Counted from the first letter of the stretch, positions 49,165 through 59,536 are shown. The stretch: 61,278 bases of DNA from Alphaproteobacteria bacterium HGW-Alphaproteobacteria-6 (GCA_002841115.1 PHEC01000003.1:1-61278); one strand, 5' to 3'. The notes: a model not told the origin generated them from the sequence alone. Made by a program: numbers and translations.

Positions 49165-50082
49165 TCAGCGGTAGTCGCTCAGATCGGTTCCGCCACCCAA
49201 AAGCGCGCCGAGGCGGGCATTGCTGGCGTCGAAATATCCGGCGAAGCGGTCGGCGACATAGGCCGATACCGGACGCCGGCCGGCCAGAAGCGGCGCGAAG
49301 GGAAAGCGCCGCAGCACGCCGCCCGCCAGACGGTAGGGCCCGCCCGCAGAACCGCCGAGCGTCAGCACCGGATTGGGGTTGAGAACGCTTTTGCGGAAAT
49401 GGTTGGCACGGCGCAGGAACGGGGCGGCATATTCGGGATAGCTGGGCGCATAGACCCGGCGGGCGGCCGGCGACAGGCCGCCATAATCGGTGGTTCCGGC
49501 AAAGGCCGCCAGTCCGGCCACCGCTGACGCCATGTCGGCCTTCAGGCTTTCCTGGGTCAGGACGTGGACATTCACGGCCCCGAACAGCGCCCGATAAAGC
49601 GCCACCAGCCGGTCATATTCGAAATGCTCCGGCCGGAAGGCGGCATAGCCGATATCGGTTTCGCCGGCAAAGAACTGCTTCCAGCCCATGGTGCCGCCGC
49701 GCGAAAGATACTGCATGTAGACCGAGGGAAGTATCCGGCGCTGCGCCCGGATCGAGATCAGGATGCGCGCGTCGGGCGCGATCGACTTCAGCCGCTCGGC
49801 ATAGATATCGCTGCCGATCCCGCCGAAGAAGGGATGGCCCGACAGGATCTCGGACGAGATCTCCGGCACTGCGCCGTGACCGAGGCCGTCCAGGCCACGC
49901 CCGACCATCGCCCGCGCGGCCGCCGCGTCAAAGCGCAGACCATGCGGGGCAACGATGTGATCGAAGACCTCGCGATGCCCGGCAATCTGGCGAAAGCCGT
50001 GCTCGGGCGTGAACAGAAGTTGCTGCATCCAGCTGGTCGCGGTCTTGTGGTATCCGACATGGATCAGAAGACGCGCCGGCAT
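49165..50082 (-). CDS. Sulfotransferase-like protein
   Basis: [28 protein letters not shown]-loop-like motif. Confidence 0.75.
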   Translation of the reverse strand: MPARLLIHVGYHKTATSWMQQLLFTPEHGFRQIAGHREVFDHIVAPHGLRFDAAAARAMVGRGLDGLGHGAVPEISSEILSGHPFFGGIGSDIYAERLKSIAPDARILISIRAQRRILPSVYMQYLSRGGTMGWKQFFAGETDIGYAAFRPEHFEYDRLVALYRALFGAVNVHVLTQESLKADMASAVAGLAAFAGTTDYGGLSPAARRVYAPSYPEYAAPFLRRANHFRKSVLNPNPVLTLGGSAGGPYRLAGGVLRRFPFAPLLAGRRPVSAYVADRFAGYFDASNARLGALLGGGTDLSDYR

Positions 50083-50115
50083 ATCTGTCCCTCGATCTGA
50101 CGTGGCCGGGCCGGT

Positions 50116-51105
50116 TCAGCCCTGCCGCCGCAGGTTGCGGGCCGACGCCTTGATCGCGTCATACTGGCCCGAGGGCCGGAAGCGCCAGAGATAACCGGGC
50201 AGCACCACCGCCATCGGCGTCGCCGTCAGCCCGAGATCGGCGAGCGTGCGCGCGCCGGGGCTGACCACATTGTCGCGCCGAAGGGTGCGGACCTGATCGC
50301 GGGTCAGCACCCGGTTGGTCAGAAGCCCGCCGGTCAGCACCTGCACCATGTCGCAGGCCCAGGCGATGATCCGCGCCTTCCAGAACGGCATCGCCAGGAC
50401 CAGCCGGCGGCGGTTGATCACCGCCAGCATCCGCGCCATCAGCGCGCGGAAAGTCTCGACATCCGGGCCGCCAAGCTCGTAGACGCCGGGCGCCGCAGCG
50501 CCGGTCAGCGCCACCTCGGCCGCGGCGGCCACGTCATCGACATGGACCGGCTGGAACCGCGTCCCGGCGCCGACCACCGGCAGGACCGGGCCGAAGCGCG
50601 ACATCGCCGCGAAGCGGTTGAAGAACCCGTCCTCGGGGCCGAAGATGATCGAGGGGCGCAGGATCACCGCGCCGGGAAAGGCCGCGGTCACCGCCGCCTC
50701 GCCGGCCGCCTTGCTGCGCTGGTAAAGGCTGTCGCTGGCGGCATCGGCGCCGATCGCCGACAGATGCACCAGCCGCGAAACGCCTTCCTCGGCGGCGATC
50801 CGCGCGATCCGGCCCGCGCCTGCCGCCTGCACCGCGTCAAAGCTGTTGCGGCCCTCGGCGACCAGGATGCCGACGCAGTTCACCACCGCATCCGCCCCCG
50901 CCATCGCGGCGCGCACCGAGGCATCGTCGCGGATGTTGCAGGCGACCGGCTCGACCTGGCCGACCGCGCCGTAGGGGCGCACGAACAGCGCCTCGTTCGG
51001 GCGGCGCACCGCGACCCGCACCCGCCATCCCGCCTTCGCCATCCGCCGCGCGACATAGCGACCGACAAATCCCGAGCCGCCGTAGATGGTGACGAGTTTC
51101 GCCAT
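50116..51105 (-). CDS. Complex I NDUFA9-like NAD(P)-binding protein
   Basis: [39 protein letters not shown]...; ATG at 51105. Confidence 0.9.
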   Translation of the reverse strand: MAKLVTIYGGSGFVGRYVARRMAKAGWRVRVAVRRPNEALFVRPYGAVGQVEPVACNIRDDASVRAAMAGADAVVNCVGILVAEGRNSFDAVQAAGAGRIARIAAEEGVSRLVHLSAIGADAASDSLYQRSKAAGEAAVTAAFPGAVILRPSIIFGPEDGFFNRFAAMSRFGPVLPVVGAGTRFQPVHVDDVAAAAEVALTGAAAPGVYELGGPDVETFRALMARMLAVINRRRLVLAMPFWKARIIAWACDMVQVLTGGLLTNRVLTRDQVRTLRRDNVVSPGARTLADLGLTATPMAVVLPGYLWRFRPSGQYDAIKASARNLRRQG

Positions 51106-51249
51106 GGCCGCGCCTCCGCAAGCTGCTGTGCGGCCCTGATTAACGCCAAGGCCGGGGCCGGACAAGGCGCAATGATGCCGCGGTGGAAATCGCATCGGCA
51201 CCCAGTTGACAGTGCTGCGCCATGCCACTAAATGCGGCGAACGACACCT

Positions 51250-51334
51250 GCCCAGGTGGCGGAATTGGTAGACGCGCACGGTTCAGGTCCGTGTGCCGCA
51301 AGGCGTGGAGGTTCGAGTCCTCTCCTGGGCACCA
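51250..51334 (+). tRNA. tRNA-Leu (anticodon CAG)
   Basis: Acceptor GCCCAGG/CCTGGGC, anticodon loop TTCAGGT, variable arm, GGTTCGAGTCC T-loop, encoded CCA. Confidence 0.97.
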
Positions 51335-51343
51335 TAACTGCTA

Positions 51344-51382
51344 GAAAAACCCTGCAATCTTAAATGGTTGCGGTTTTTTCCT
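51344..51382 (+). terminator. tRNA terminator-like stem AAAAACCCTGCAA...TTGCGGTTTTTT
   Basis: Imperfect stem with T-tract. Confidence 0.6.
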
Positions 51383-51465
51383 TTTTTAAATCCCCCTTTC
51401 TGTCCCCCTTTTCCGTCGTGCCGGTAAAGCATACCCATGCGCCGAAGGCCCGCGAGTCGATCCGC

Positions 51466-51665
51466 CTAGGCGCGGCTCGCAAGGAAAGGTGGAAGCTTCG
51501 TCGGAACGTCCTGCATCAAGATCAGGGTGCATTCGACCGTCTCGCCCGTTTGCTGAAGCTGAAGCTGGCCAGCGGGCACGGCAGTATCCCAAGCGAAGGA
51601 AGTTGACAGGAAGTCCAGAACCTCGCGCTTGTAGTCGGTATCGGGGTTCTGAAGGTGATCGCCCT
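51466..51665 (-). pseudogene. C-terminal fragment of unidentified protein (...KGDHLQNPDTDYKREVLDFLSTSFAWDTAVPAGQLQLQQTGETVECTLILMQDVPTKLPPFLASRA)
   Basis: Non-biased, protein-like composition ending in a stop; upstream continuation is merely antisense hyuA. Confidence 0.6.
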
Positions 51666-51760
51666 TCCTCGACCTGAACATCAGCCCCGAGGCGCTGACC
51701 CCGCGCCAGACGCTGTCCCAGATGCGCGACGCGGCGCAGGCGGCGAAGGACAGGAGATGA
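51659..51760 (+). pseudogene. C-terminal fragment of unidentified protein (FLDLNISPEALTPRQTLSQMRDAAQAAKDRR)
   Basis: Protein-like in-frame tail stopping at the hyuA start; in-frame TGA at 51656. Confidence 0.5.
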
Positions 51761-53689
51761 CCTCTCGGATCAGGCTTGGTGCCGATATCGGCGGCACCTT
51801 CACCGACATCGCGCTTGAGACGCCGCGGGGCATGCATTCCGCCAAGGTGCTGACCAGTTACACCGCCCCCGAACAGGCGATCCTTGACGGCATCGACATG
51901 GTTCTGGCCGAGGCCGGGCTTGGCTACGGCGATCTGGAGATCGTGATCCACGGCACCACGCTCGCCGCCAATTCGCTGATCGAGCGGCGCGGCGCGCGGG
52001 TGGCCTTCGTCACCGCCGAAGGCTTCCGCGACGTGACCGAGATGCGGACCGAAAGCCGGTTCGACCAGTATGATCTGAACATGGTGCTGCCCACACCGCT
52101 GGTCCCGCGCGAGGATCGCTTTACCGTCACGGGCCGGATCGGCGCGCAGGGACAGGAACTCGCGCCGCTGGACGAAGCCGCGCTGGAGGCACTGGCTGAC
52201 CGGATCGCCGCGGGCGGTTTCGGGGCTGTCGCCATCGGTTTCATCCATTCCTACATGAACCCCGCCCATGAGGAACGGGCGCGGGCGATCATCGCGGCGA
52301 AGACGGGTCTGCCGATTTCGATCTCGTCGGAAGTCTCGCCGCAGGTGCGCGAGTTCGAACGCTTCAACACCGTCTGCGCCAATGCCTATGTGCGGCCGCA
52401 GATGGCCGATTATCTGGGCCGGTTGCAGGTGCGGCTGAAGGACAAGGGCGCAGGCTGCCCGTTGTTCATGATCCACTCGGGCGGCGGCTTGATTTCTGTG
52501 GAAACGGCGGCCGAGTTTCCGGTGCGTCTGGTCGAAAGCGGCCCCGCCGGCGGCGCGATTTTTGCCGCCGACGTGGCAGAACGCTTCGGTCTTGAAAAGG
52601 TCGTCAGCTATGACATGGGCGGCACCACCGCCAAGATCTGCCTGATCGAGGAGTTTGCCCCGAAGACCGCCCGAACCTTCGAGGTGGCGCGCAGCACCCG
52701 CTTTGCCAAGGGATCGGGCATGCCGATCTCCATCCCGGTGATCGAGATGATCGAGATCGGCGCCGGCGGCGGCTCCATCGCCTGGGTCGACGCCATGGGC
52801 CGCATCCAGACCGGGCCGGAATCGGCGGCCTCGGAACCCGGCCCCGCCTGCTATCAGCGCGGCAGCCTGCGTCCGGCGATCACCGACGCCGACCTGGTGC
52901 TGGGAAAGATCGACCCCGACAACTTCGCCGGTGGCGCGATCAGGCTGTCCTCTGATGCCGCCCGCGCCGCGATCCTGAGCGATATGGGCGACAGGCTGAA
53001 CCTTACCGCCACCCCCGCCGCCTTCGGCATCTGCGAGGTGGTGGACGAGAACATGGCCAATGCCGCCCGCGTCCATGCGGTGGAAAACGGCAAGAACATC
53101 TCGGACAACATCATGGTGGCCTTTGGCGGTGCGGCACCCCTGCACGCCGCCCGCCTTTGCGAAAAGCTGGGCATCGACCTATGCCTGATCCCGGCGGGGG
53201 CAGGCGTGGGCTCGGCCATCGGCTTCCTGAAGGCCCCCTTCGGCTATGAGGCGCTGGCGTCCAAGGTGACGCGGCTCTCAGTCTTTGTGCCGGCTGAGGT
53301 CAACGCCCTTCTGGACGGTCTGAAAGCCACGGCCGAAGGCTTCGTGCGCGCTGGCACCGATGGGGCAATCCGGCGCGAGATCACCGCCTACATGCGCTAT
53401 TTCGGTCAGGGATGGGAGATTCCGGTGGCGCTGCCCGACTGCCATGAGCCGACCCTGGGCCGGACCGAGGCTGGCGCCTCGCGCTCCCGCCCGGTTTTCG
53501 ATCCGGCCCCGGGGTGAGGCCCTGCCGACCGCCATCGTCGACCGCGCCTGCCTTGCCCCCGGCGCACGGCTTGCGGGCCCGGCGGTGGTGGTGGAACGCG
53601 AAACCTCGACCGTTGCCACCTCACCCTTCGATGTGGTGATGCAGGATGACGGAAGCCTTCTTCTGGTCCGCAAGGGGGTTGGGGCATGA
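51757..53689 (+). pseudogene. hyuA: Hydantoinase/oxoprolinase subunit A, frameshifted near 53500-53520
   Basis: MTSRIRLGADIGGTFTDIALETPRG... ends prematurely at 53517; C-terminal EALPTAIVDRACLAPGARLAGPAVVVERETSTVATSPFDVVMQDDGSLLLVRKGVGA continues in another frame. Confidence 0.85.
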
Positions 53690-55308
53690 CCGATGCAACG
53701 TCTCATATCCGCATGCAGGTCATGTGGAACCGGCTGATCTCGGTCGTCGAGGAACAGGCGATGACGCTGCTGCGCACCGCCTTCTCGACCAGCGTGCGCG
53801 AGGCGGGCGACCTGTCGGCGGGTGTATTCGACCCCGAAGGCCGGATGCTGGCCCAAGCGGTCACCGGCACACCGGGCCATGTCAACACGATGGCCGAGGC
53901 GGTCCTGCATTTTATCGCGGAAATCGGCCGCGACGACATGTTCCCCGGCGATACCTATGTGACCAACGACCCCTGGAAGGGCACCGGCCACCTGCATGAC
54001 ATCACCATGGTCTCGCCCTCGTTCCTTGGCGACACGCTGGTCGGCTTTTTCGCCTGCACCGCGCATGTGGTGGATGTAGGCGGGCGCGGCTTCGGGGCCG
54101 ATGGCAAATCGGTCTATGAGGAAGGCATCCAGATCCCGATCATGAAGTTCGCCGAGCGCGGCCAGGTGAATGCCGATCTGATCCGCATCCTGCGCGCCAA
54201 TGTGCGCGAGGCGAACCAGGTGGTCGGCGATTTCTACTCCTTGGCTGCCTGCAATGACGTCGGCCACCAGCGTCTGATCCAGATGATGGACGAAATCGGA
54301 CTAGAGACGCTGGATGCTCTGGGCGCGTTCATCTTCTCGCGCACCCGTGCGGCCACACTGGACCGGATCGCCGCATTTCCGAAGGGCACCTGGGCCAATG
54401 AGCTTTCGACCGACGGCTATGACAGCCCGGTCAAGCTGGCCTGCGAAGGCTCCATTGCCGACGGGTCGGTCAACGTCGATTTCACCGGCGCGGACGGGAT
54501 GAGCAAGCATGGCATCAACGTGCCGATCATCTACACCAAGGCCTATGCCTGCTATGCGCTGAAATGCGTGGTGGCGCCGGATATCCCGAGCAACTGGGCC
54601 TCGCTTGAGGCCTTCACCATCTCTTCGCCCACCAACATCCTGAACGCGGAACGCCCGGCGCCGGTGTCGGTGCGCCATGTGATCGGCCTTCTGGTGCCCG
54701 ATCTGGTTCTGGGGGCGCTGGCCCGCGCGCTGCCGGGGCAGGTTCTGGCCGAAGGGGCGGCGGCCTTGTGGAACATTCACATGTCGGTGCGCCCGGTGGC
54801 AGGGGCGCAGGGGCGGCGGGCAGAGATCCTGATGTTCAACTCGGGCGGCATGGGCGCGCGTCCGGGGCTTGACGGGTTGTCGGCCACCGCCTTCCCCTCG
54901 GGCGTCATGACCATGGCCGTAGAGGCTACGGAACAGACCGGCCCCGTGGTCGTCTGGCGCAAGGAGTTGCGTCCCGACAGCGGCGGCGACGGCCAGTATC
55001 GCGGCGGCCTGGGGCAGGTGATCGAGATCGAACCGCTGCCGGGGCATGAGTTCGATTTCTCGGCCATGTTCGACCGGATCAATCACCCCGCCAAGGGCCG
55101 TGATGGCGGCTTGGCCGGAGCGGCGGGCAAGGCTGCGCTGGATGATGGCACGGTGCTGAAGCCCAAGGGCTGGCAGCATGTGCCCGCCGGGCGGCGGCTG
55201 GTGCTGCACCTGCCGGGCGGCGGCGGGTTCGGTGATCCTTCCTCACGCGATCCGGCCGAACGCGCGAATGATCTGGCCAAGGGCTATGTGACGGAGACTG
55301 TGAAATGA
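53686..55308 (+). CDS. hyuB: Hydantoinase/oxoprolinase subunit B
   Basis: MQVMWNRLISVVEEQAMTLLRTAFSTSVREAGDLSAGVFDPEGRMLAQAVTGTPGHVNTMAEAV. Confidence 0.95.
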   Translation: MTDATSHIRMQVMWNRLISVVEEQAMTLLRTAFSTSVREAGDLSAGVFDPEGRMLAQAVTGTPGHVNTMAEAVLHFIAEIGRDDMFPGDTYVTNDPWKGTGHLHDITMVSPSFLGDTLVGFFACTAHVVDVGGRGFGADGKSVYEEGIQIPIMKFAERGQVNADLIRILRANVREANQVVGDFYSLAACNDVGHQRLIQMMDEIGLETLDALGAFIFSRTRAATLDRIAAFPKGTWANELSTDGYDSPVKLACEGSIADGSVNVDFTGADGMSKHGINVPIIYTKAYACYALKCVVAPDIPSNWASLEAFTISSPTNILNAERPAPVSVRHVIGLLVPDLVLGALARALPGQVLAEGAAALWNIHMSVRPVAGAQGRRAEILMFNSGGMGARPGLDGLSATAFPSGVMTMAVEATEQTGPVVVWRKELRPDSGGDGQYRGGLGQVIEIEPLPGHEFDFSAMFDRINHPAKGRDGGLAGAAGKAALDDGTVLKPKGWQHVPAGRRLVLHLPGGGGFGDPSSRDPAERANDLAKGYVTETVK

Positions 55309-55397
55309 GTTATGTCGCAACCCGCCTTGCGGCGATGAAACCCTCGGCCCCGATGGCGCAATCCAAGGACGACCCTTCCCCTGCAAAGGCCGCATGA
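55305..55397 (+). pseudogene. Truncated PLP-dependent aminotransferase N-terminus (MSYVATRLAAMKPSAPMAQSK...)
   Basis: First ~21 residues resemble the class I aspartate aminotransferase N-terminus; stops after 30 codons. Confidence 0.65.
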
Positions 55398-56218
55398 TGA
55401 CCCAGCCGCGTTTCAACCGCATCCTTCTGACCGGGGCCGCCGGCCGGCTTGGCACCCATCTGCGCCGCGGCCTGGCACCGCTGTGCCGCCACCTTCGCCT
55501 TGCCGACATCACCGAGATCAGGGACATCCGGCCGAACGAGGAGGCGCTGCACTTCGATCTGGCCGACAAGAAGGTCACGATCCGCGCGACCGAGGGCGTG
55601 GATGCCATCGTCCATTTCGGCGGCGTCCCGCTGGAGCGCGGCTGGGACCAGACCCTGGACGGCAATATCCGCGGCAGCTATCACATCTACGAGGGCGCGC
55701 GGAAGAACGGCGTGACGCGGGTGGTCTATTCCAGTTCCGTCCATGCCATCGGCTATCACATGGTCGAGGACCAGATCGATGCATCCGCCCCGCACCGGCC
55801 CGACGGGCTTTACGGCCTGTCGAAATGCATTGTCGAGGACCTCGGACGGCTTTACTGGGACAAGTTCGGAATCGAGACGGTGGCCTTGCGCATTTTTTCC
55901 AGCTTCCCCGAGTTCACCGACCGGCGGATGCTGTGGTCGATGCTGACCTTCGACGATTGCATCCGGCTGGTCGAGGCCGGCCTGACCGCGCCGCGCGCGG
56001 CCTTTTCCATCGTCTTCGGCACCTCCGCCAACCGGCACCGCATGGTTGACAACCGGCTTGGCGCGCATATTGGTTTCGTCCCGCAGGACAGCACGGAAAG
56101 CCACCGCGCCGAGGTCGAGGCCCGGCGGCCCCCGCCCGATCCCGATGCCCCGGCAGCCAGGCACCTTGGCGGCTGGTTCGTCGATCTTGGCCACCCCGAT
56201 GACGAGGTTTCGAAATGA
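55394..56218 (+). CDS. NAD-dependent epimerase/dehydratase (uronate dehydrogenase-like)
   Basis: RILLTGAAGRLGTHLRRGLAP...YSSSVHAIGYH...LYGLSKCIVEDLGRLYWDKFG. Confidence 0.9.
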   Translation: MMTQPRFNRILLTGAAGRLGTHLRRGLAPLCRHLRLADITEIRDIRPNEEALHFDLADKKVTIRATEGVDAIVHFGGVPLERGWDQTLDGNIRGSYHIYEGARKNGVTRVVYSSSVHAIGYHMVEDQIDASAPHRPDGLYGLSKCIVEDLGRLYWDKFGIETVALRIFSSFPEFTDRRMLWSMLTFDDCIRLVEAGLTAPRAAFSIVFGTSANRHRMVDNRLGAHIGFVPQDSTESHRAEVEARRPPPDPDAPAARHLGGWFVDLGHPDDEVSK

Positions 56219-57423
56219 ACGACAGCTATGACGTGGTGATCGTCGGCGGCGCGGTGATCGGCTCGGCGGTGGCCTATTTCCTGACGGCGAACCCGGATTT
56301 CAACGGCCGGGTGCTGGTGGTCGAGCGCGATCCGACCTACCGATACGCCGCAACCTCGCTGTCGGCGGCGTCGATCCGGATGCAGTTCTCCAACCCGGTC
56401 AACGTGAAGATCAGCCAGTTCGGCAGCGCCTTCATCCGGGATTTCGCCCGCATCATGCAGGTGGCGGGCGAGGCGCCGCCCGAGTTGAACTTCCACCCCG
56501 GCGGCTATCTCTTTCTGGCAGGCACGCCCGGTCAGGAACAGACCCTGCGCGAGAACCACGACGTTCAGCGTGCCTGCGGCGCCGATGTGGTTCTGTGGGG
56601 GCCCGAAGATCTGGCCCGCGCCTTCCCGCATCTGCGGGTCGACGGCATCCGGCTGGCCTCTTACGGGCAGTCCGGCGAGGGCTGGTTTTCCAATACCGGG
56701 CTGATGAACGGCTTTCGCGCCAAGGCCCGTGCGCAGGGCGCCGATCTTGTCACCGACGAAGTGGTGGCGATCGGCCGCGACGGCGCGCGCGTGACATCGG
56801 TCACGCTGAAGTCGGGGGCGGTGGTGCAGGCCGGGACGGTGGTCAACGCCTCGGGGCCCCGGGCGGCGCTGACGGCGCGGATGGCCGGACTCGACGTGCC
56901 GGTCGAGCCGCGCAAGCGCACGCTGTTCGTCTTCGACTGTGCCCGGACGCCGGAAGGCTCGGCCAGGGTCAACGGCGGCCGCCTGCCGCTGATGATCGAC
57001 CCCACGGGCGTCTTCTGCCGCCCCGAGGGGCGCTATTTCCTGTCCGGCGCAGCCCCGGTCGAGGACCCCGCCGTCGACTGGGACGATTTCGAGCCGCGCT
57101 ACGGCGAATTCGAGGATATCGTCTGGCCGGCACTGGCCGAACGCTCGCCGGCCTTCGAGGCGATCAAGGTGGTGAACCAGTGGGCCGGGCACTACGATTT
57201 CAACACGCTCGACCACAACCTGATCGTCGGCCGCCACCCCGAGGTGACGAATTTCATCTTCGCCAACGGCTTTTCCGGCCACGGCCTGCAACAGGGCCCG
57301 GCCGCCGGGCGCGGCGTCGCCGAACTGATCACCTACGGCGGCTTTCGCACGCTGGACCTGTCCGAAGTCGGCTATGAGCGGGTCGCCCTCGGCCGGCCGT
57401 TCCTGGAAAAGGCGGTGATCTGA
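56215..57423 (+). CDS. FAD-dependent oxidoreductase (DAO family)
   Basis: YDVVIVGGAVIGSAVAYFLTANPDFNGRVLVVERDPTY...FANGFSGHGLQQGPAAGRGVAELI. Confidence 0.92.
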   Translation: MNDSYDVVIVGGAVIGSAVAYFLTANPDFNGRVLVVERDPTYRYAATSLSAASIRMQFSNPVNVKISQFGSAFIRDFARIMQVAGEAPPELNFHPGGYLFLAGTPGQEQTLRENHDVQRACGADVVLWGPEDLARAFPHLRVDGIRLASYGQSGEGWFSNTGLMNGFRAKARAQGADLVTDEVVAIGRDGARVTSVTLKSGAVVQAGTVVNASGPRAALTARMAGLDVPVEPRKRTLFVFDCARTPEGSARVNGGRLPLMIDPTGVFCRPEGRYFLSGAAPVEDPAVDWDDFEPRYGEFEDIVWPALAERSPAFEAIKVVNQWAGHYDFNTLDHNLIVGRHPEVTNFIFANGFSGHGLQQGPAAGRGVAELITYGGFRTLDLSEVGYERVALGRPFLEKAVI

Positions 57424-57449
57424 AAGGGGCGGCAGATGGGCTGGCGGCG

Positions 57450-58415
57450 ATGAACACCCACCCCGCCCGGCTTCCGCCGTTGAATGCGTTGCGCGTGTTC
57501 CACGCGGTCGTTCGCCACCGGTCGTTCCGCGGCGCCGCGGACGAGTTGAGCGTCAGCCCCCAGGCGGTCAGCCAGCAGATCAAGCTGCTCGAGGATGCGC
57601 TTGGCGCCGAACTTTTCCTGCGCAAGGGTCGCGCCATCGACCCCAATGAAAAGGCGATCCTTCTGGCACATTTCGTGCAGGCCGCCTTCGACGAACTGGC
57701 CGAAGGCGTGCGGCGCGTGGTCCGGTCCGATGTGCGCAGCCGGATCAATGTCAACGCCAGCCCCTATTTTGCCACCCGCTACCTTCTGGACCGCATCGAC
57801 CGCTACCGCGAAACCGCGCCCGAGGCCGATCTGCGCCTGACCACCATGGTCGATCTGCCGGATTTCGTCGCCGATGACGTGGATGTGGCGATCCAGTGGG
57901 GGTTCGGCGGCTGGAAAGGGTGCGAAAGCACCCTGCTGATGCACGACTACAAGCTGATCTGCTGCACGCCCGGGATCGCGCGCCGTCTGGCCGGGCCGGA
58001 AGACCTGCGCGCGGTGCCGCTGCTGCATCCGGTTCTGTCGGTCGAGCTCTGGCCGAACCTGCTGCGCCACCTCGGCGTGAACGACCGGTCCAGCAGGAAT
58101 GACATCCGGCTTCAGGATGCCGCCACGATGCGGCGGGCAACATTGGCCGGCCTTGGCATCGGGCTGATCTCGACCATCGACGCCGCCGAGGACCTGAAGC
58201 TGGGCAAGCTGGTGGCCCCCTTCGGCCAGGACGTGATGCGCAAGATGCCGGAAAGCCAGGTCCCCGGCTTCCATCTGGTCCTGCCCAGGGCGCACCGCCG
58301 CGTGAAGATCATCGCCGCCTTCTGCCGCTGGATCGAGGCGGAAGACTGGCTTGCCGCCGATGACAGGGAATTCCGGCGGCTGACAGTGCCGGCGGCCCCG
58401 GAAGCCGACGGCTGA
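57450..58415 (+). CDS. LysR family transcriptional regulator (GcvA-like)
   Basis: LPPLNALRVFHAVVRHRSFRGAADELSVSPQAVSQQIKLLEDALGAELFLRKGR. Confidence 0.92.
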   Translation: MNTHPARLPPLNALRVFHAVVRHRSFRGAADELSVSPQAVSQQIKLLEDALGAELFLRKGRAIDPNEKAILLAHFVQAAFDELAEGVRRVVRSDVRSRINVNASPYFATRYLLDRIDRYRETAPEADLRLTTMVDLPDFVADDVDVAIQWGFGGWKGCESTLLMHDYKLICCTPGIARRLAGPEDLRAVPLLHPVLSVELWPNLLRHLGVNDRSSRNDIRLQDAATMRRATLAGLGIGLISTIDAAEDLKLGKLVAPFGQDVMRKMPESQVPGFHLVLPRAHRRVKIIAAFCRWIEAEDWLAADDREFRRLTVPAAPEADG

Positions 58416-58729
58416 CAGGCTGCTGAAGAAGGACTTCGGGCAGCGTCTGGCGAGGAAACTTTTCCCACCCCGCCATCTTATCCTGGCACCGAGGGGCGCG
58501 CCCGACCCTGGGTGGGCGCTTTGGCACGCTGGGGCTGCGCTGCTTTATGGCAGCCAAATCACTCAAACCGTCGAGCAATTTGTGACATTGAAATGCGCCC
58601 TCCCGGGGGGAGGGTCGGGCGCGGCCCGGGCTGGTCGCCCGGGCCCGAGATTGTGGGGAGCGTGGCGAGGAACGATTTTCCGATCTGGTGGTTGAAAACG
58701 GCTGGAGGCGTGACTTTTTCGGCAGCCTG
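58416..58729. mobile_element. ~314-bp non-autonomous element or IS remnant with terminal inverted repeats
   Basis: Left CAGGCTGCTGAAGAAGG, right (revcomp) CAGGCTGCCGAAAAAGT, 14/17 identical; no transposase ORF. Confidence 0.6.
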
Positions 58730-58885
58730 CCAAGCCCCCTTCCCCGCGACGCAGGCCATGCGCGACGGACCTGCCGGGGTCGGGCCCGGCCGGGGCCCTT
58801 GACGCATGGGCCCGAGCCGGGGACTGCCGCGTCAGGGACACGGCCGGCCCGGCCGCCGGGTGGCTGCGGGCCGGCGCAGGGCTGC

Positions 58886-59536
58886 CTATTGCGGCGCCGC
58901 GACATAGCGCAGATAGGGCAGGACCTTGCGGACCTCGCCGTATTTCTCGCGCGCGGCCTCGTCGCTGACCGCGACCGGGACGATCACGTCCTGGCCCACC
59001 TGCCAGTTGGCCGGGGTGGCGACACCCTTCGCCGTGGTCTGCAACGCATCGAGCGCGCGCAGCACCTCGGCGAAGTTGCGCCCCACCGTCATCGGATAGG
59101 TCATCGATAGCTTCAGCTTCTTGTCCGGCCCGATGATGAAGACCGAGCGCACCGTGGCACTGTCGGCCGGGGTGCGGCCATCGGGCAGATAGGCCTCGGC
59201 CGGCAGCATGTCGAAGGCCTTCGAGACGGCAAGCCCGTCATCGGCGATGATCGGAAAGCCGGCTGTGGCGCCGCCGGCGGTCTTGATGTCGGCCTTCCAC
59301 TTGCGGTGATCCTCGACCCCGTCGACCGAGACGCCGATCACCCTGGTGCCGCGTTTGGCCCATTCGTCGGCCAGTTGCGCGACGGCGCCGAATTCGGTGG
59401 TGCAGACCGGGGTGAAATCCTTCGGGTGGGAAAAGAGGATCGCCCATTGGTCGCCGATCCAGTCGTGAAAGCGGATCGTGCCCTGATCGGTCTCGGCGGT
59501 GAAATCGGGCACCGTGTCGTTGATGCGCAAGCCCAT
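58886..59536 (-). CDS. 1-Cys peroxiredoxin (Prx6/AhpC-TSA family)
   Basis: MGLRINDTVPDFTAETDQGTIRFHDWIGDQWAILFSHPKDFTPVCTTEFG. Confidence 0.95.
   Translation of the reverse strand: MGLRINDTVPDFTAETDQGTIRFHDWIGDQWAILFSHPKDFTPVCTTEFGAVAQLADEWAKRGTRVIGVSVDGVEDHRKWKADIKTAGGATAGFPIIADDGLAVSKAFDMLPAEAYLPDGRTPADSATVRSVFIIGPDKKLKLSMTYPMTVGRNFAEVLRALDALQTTAKGVATPANWQVGQDVIVPVAVSDEAAREKYGEVRKVLPYLRYVAAPQ

Noticed and set aside
51335-51470. Integrase gene next to tRNA-Leu
   Set aside because: No recombinase-like ORF is visible; only a terminator-like stem and short non-coding sequence.
51466-53145. 559-aa minus-strand ORF as a whole gene
   Set aside because: Most of it is the shadow frame of hyuA; only the terminal ~66 residues look like real protein.
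53500-53520. Programmed frameshifting in hyuA
   Set aside because: No slippery heptamer followed by a supported stimulator was recognised; a simple indel or sequencing error is more likely.
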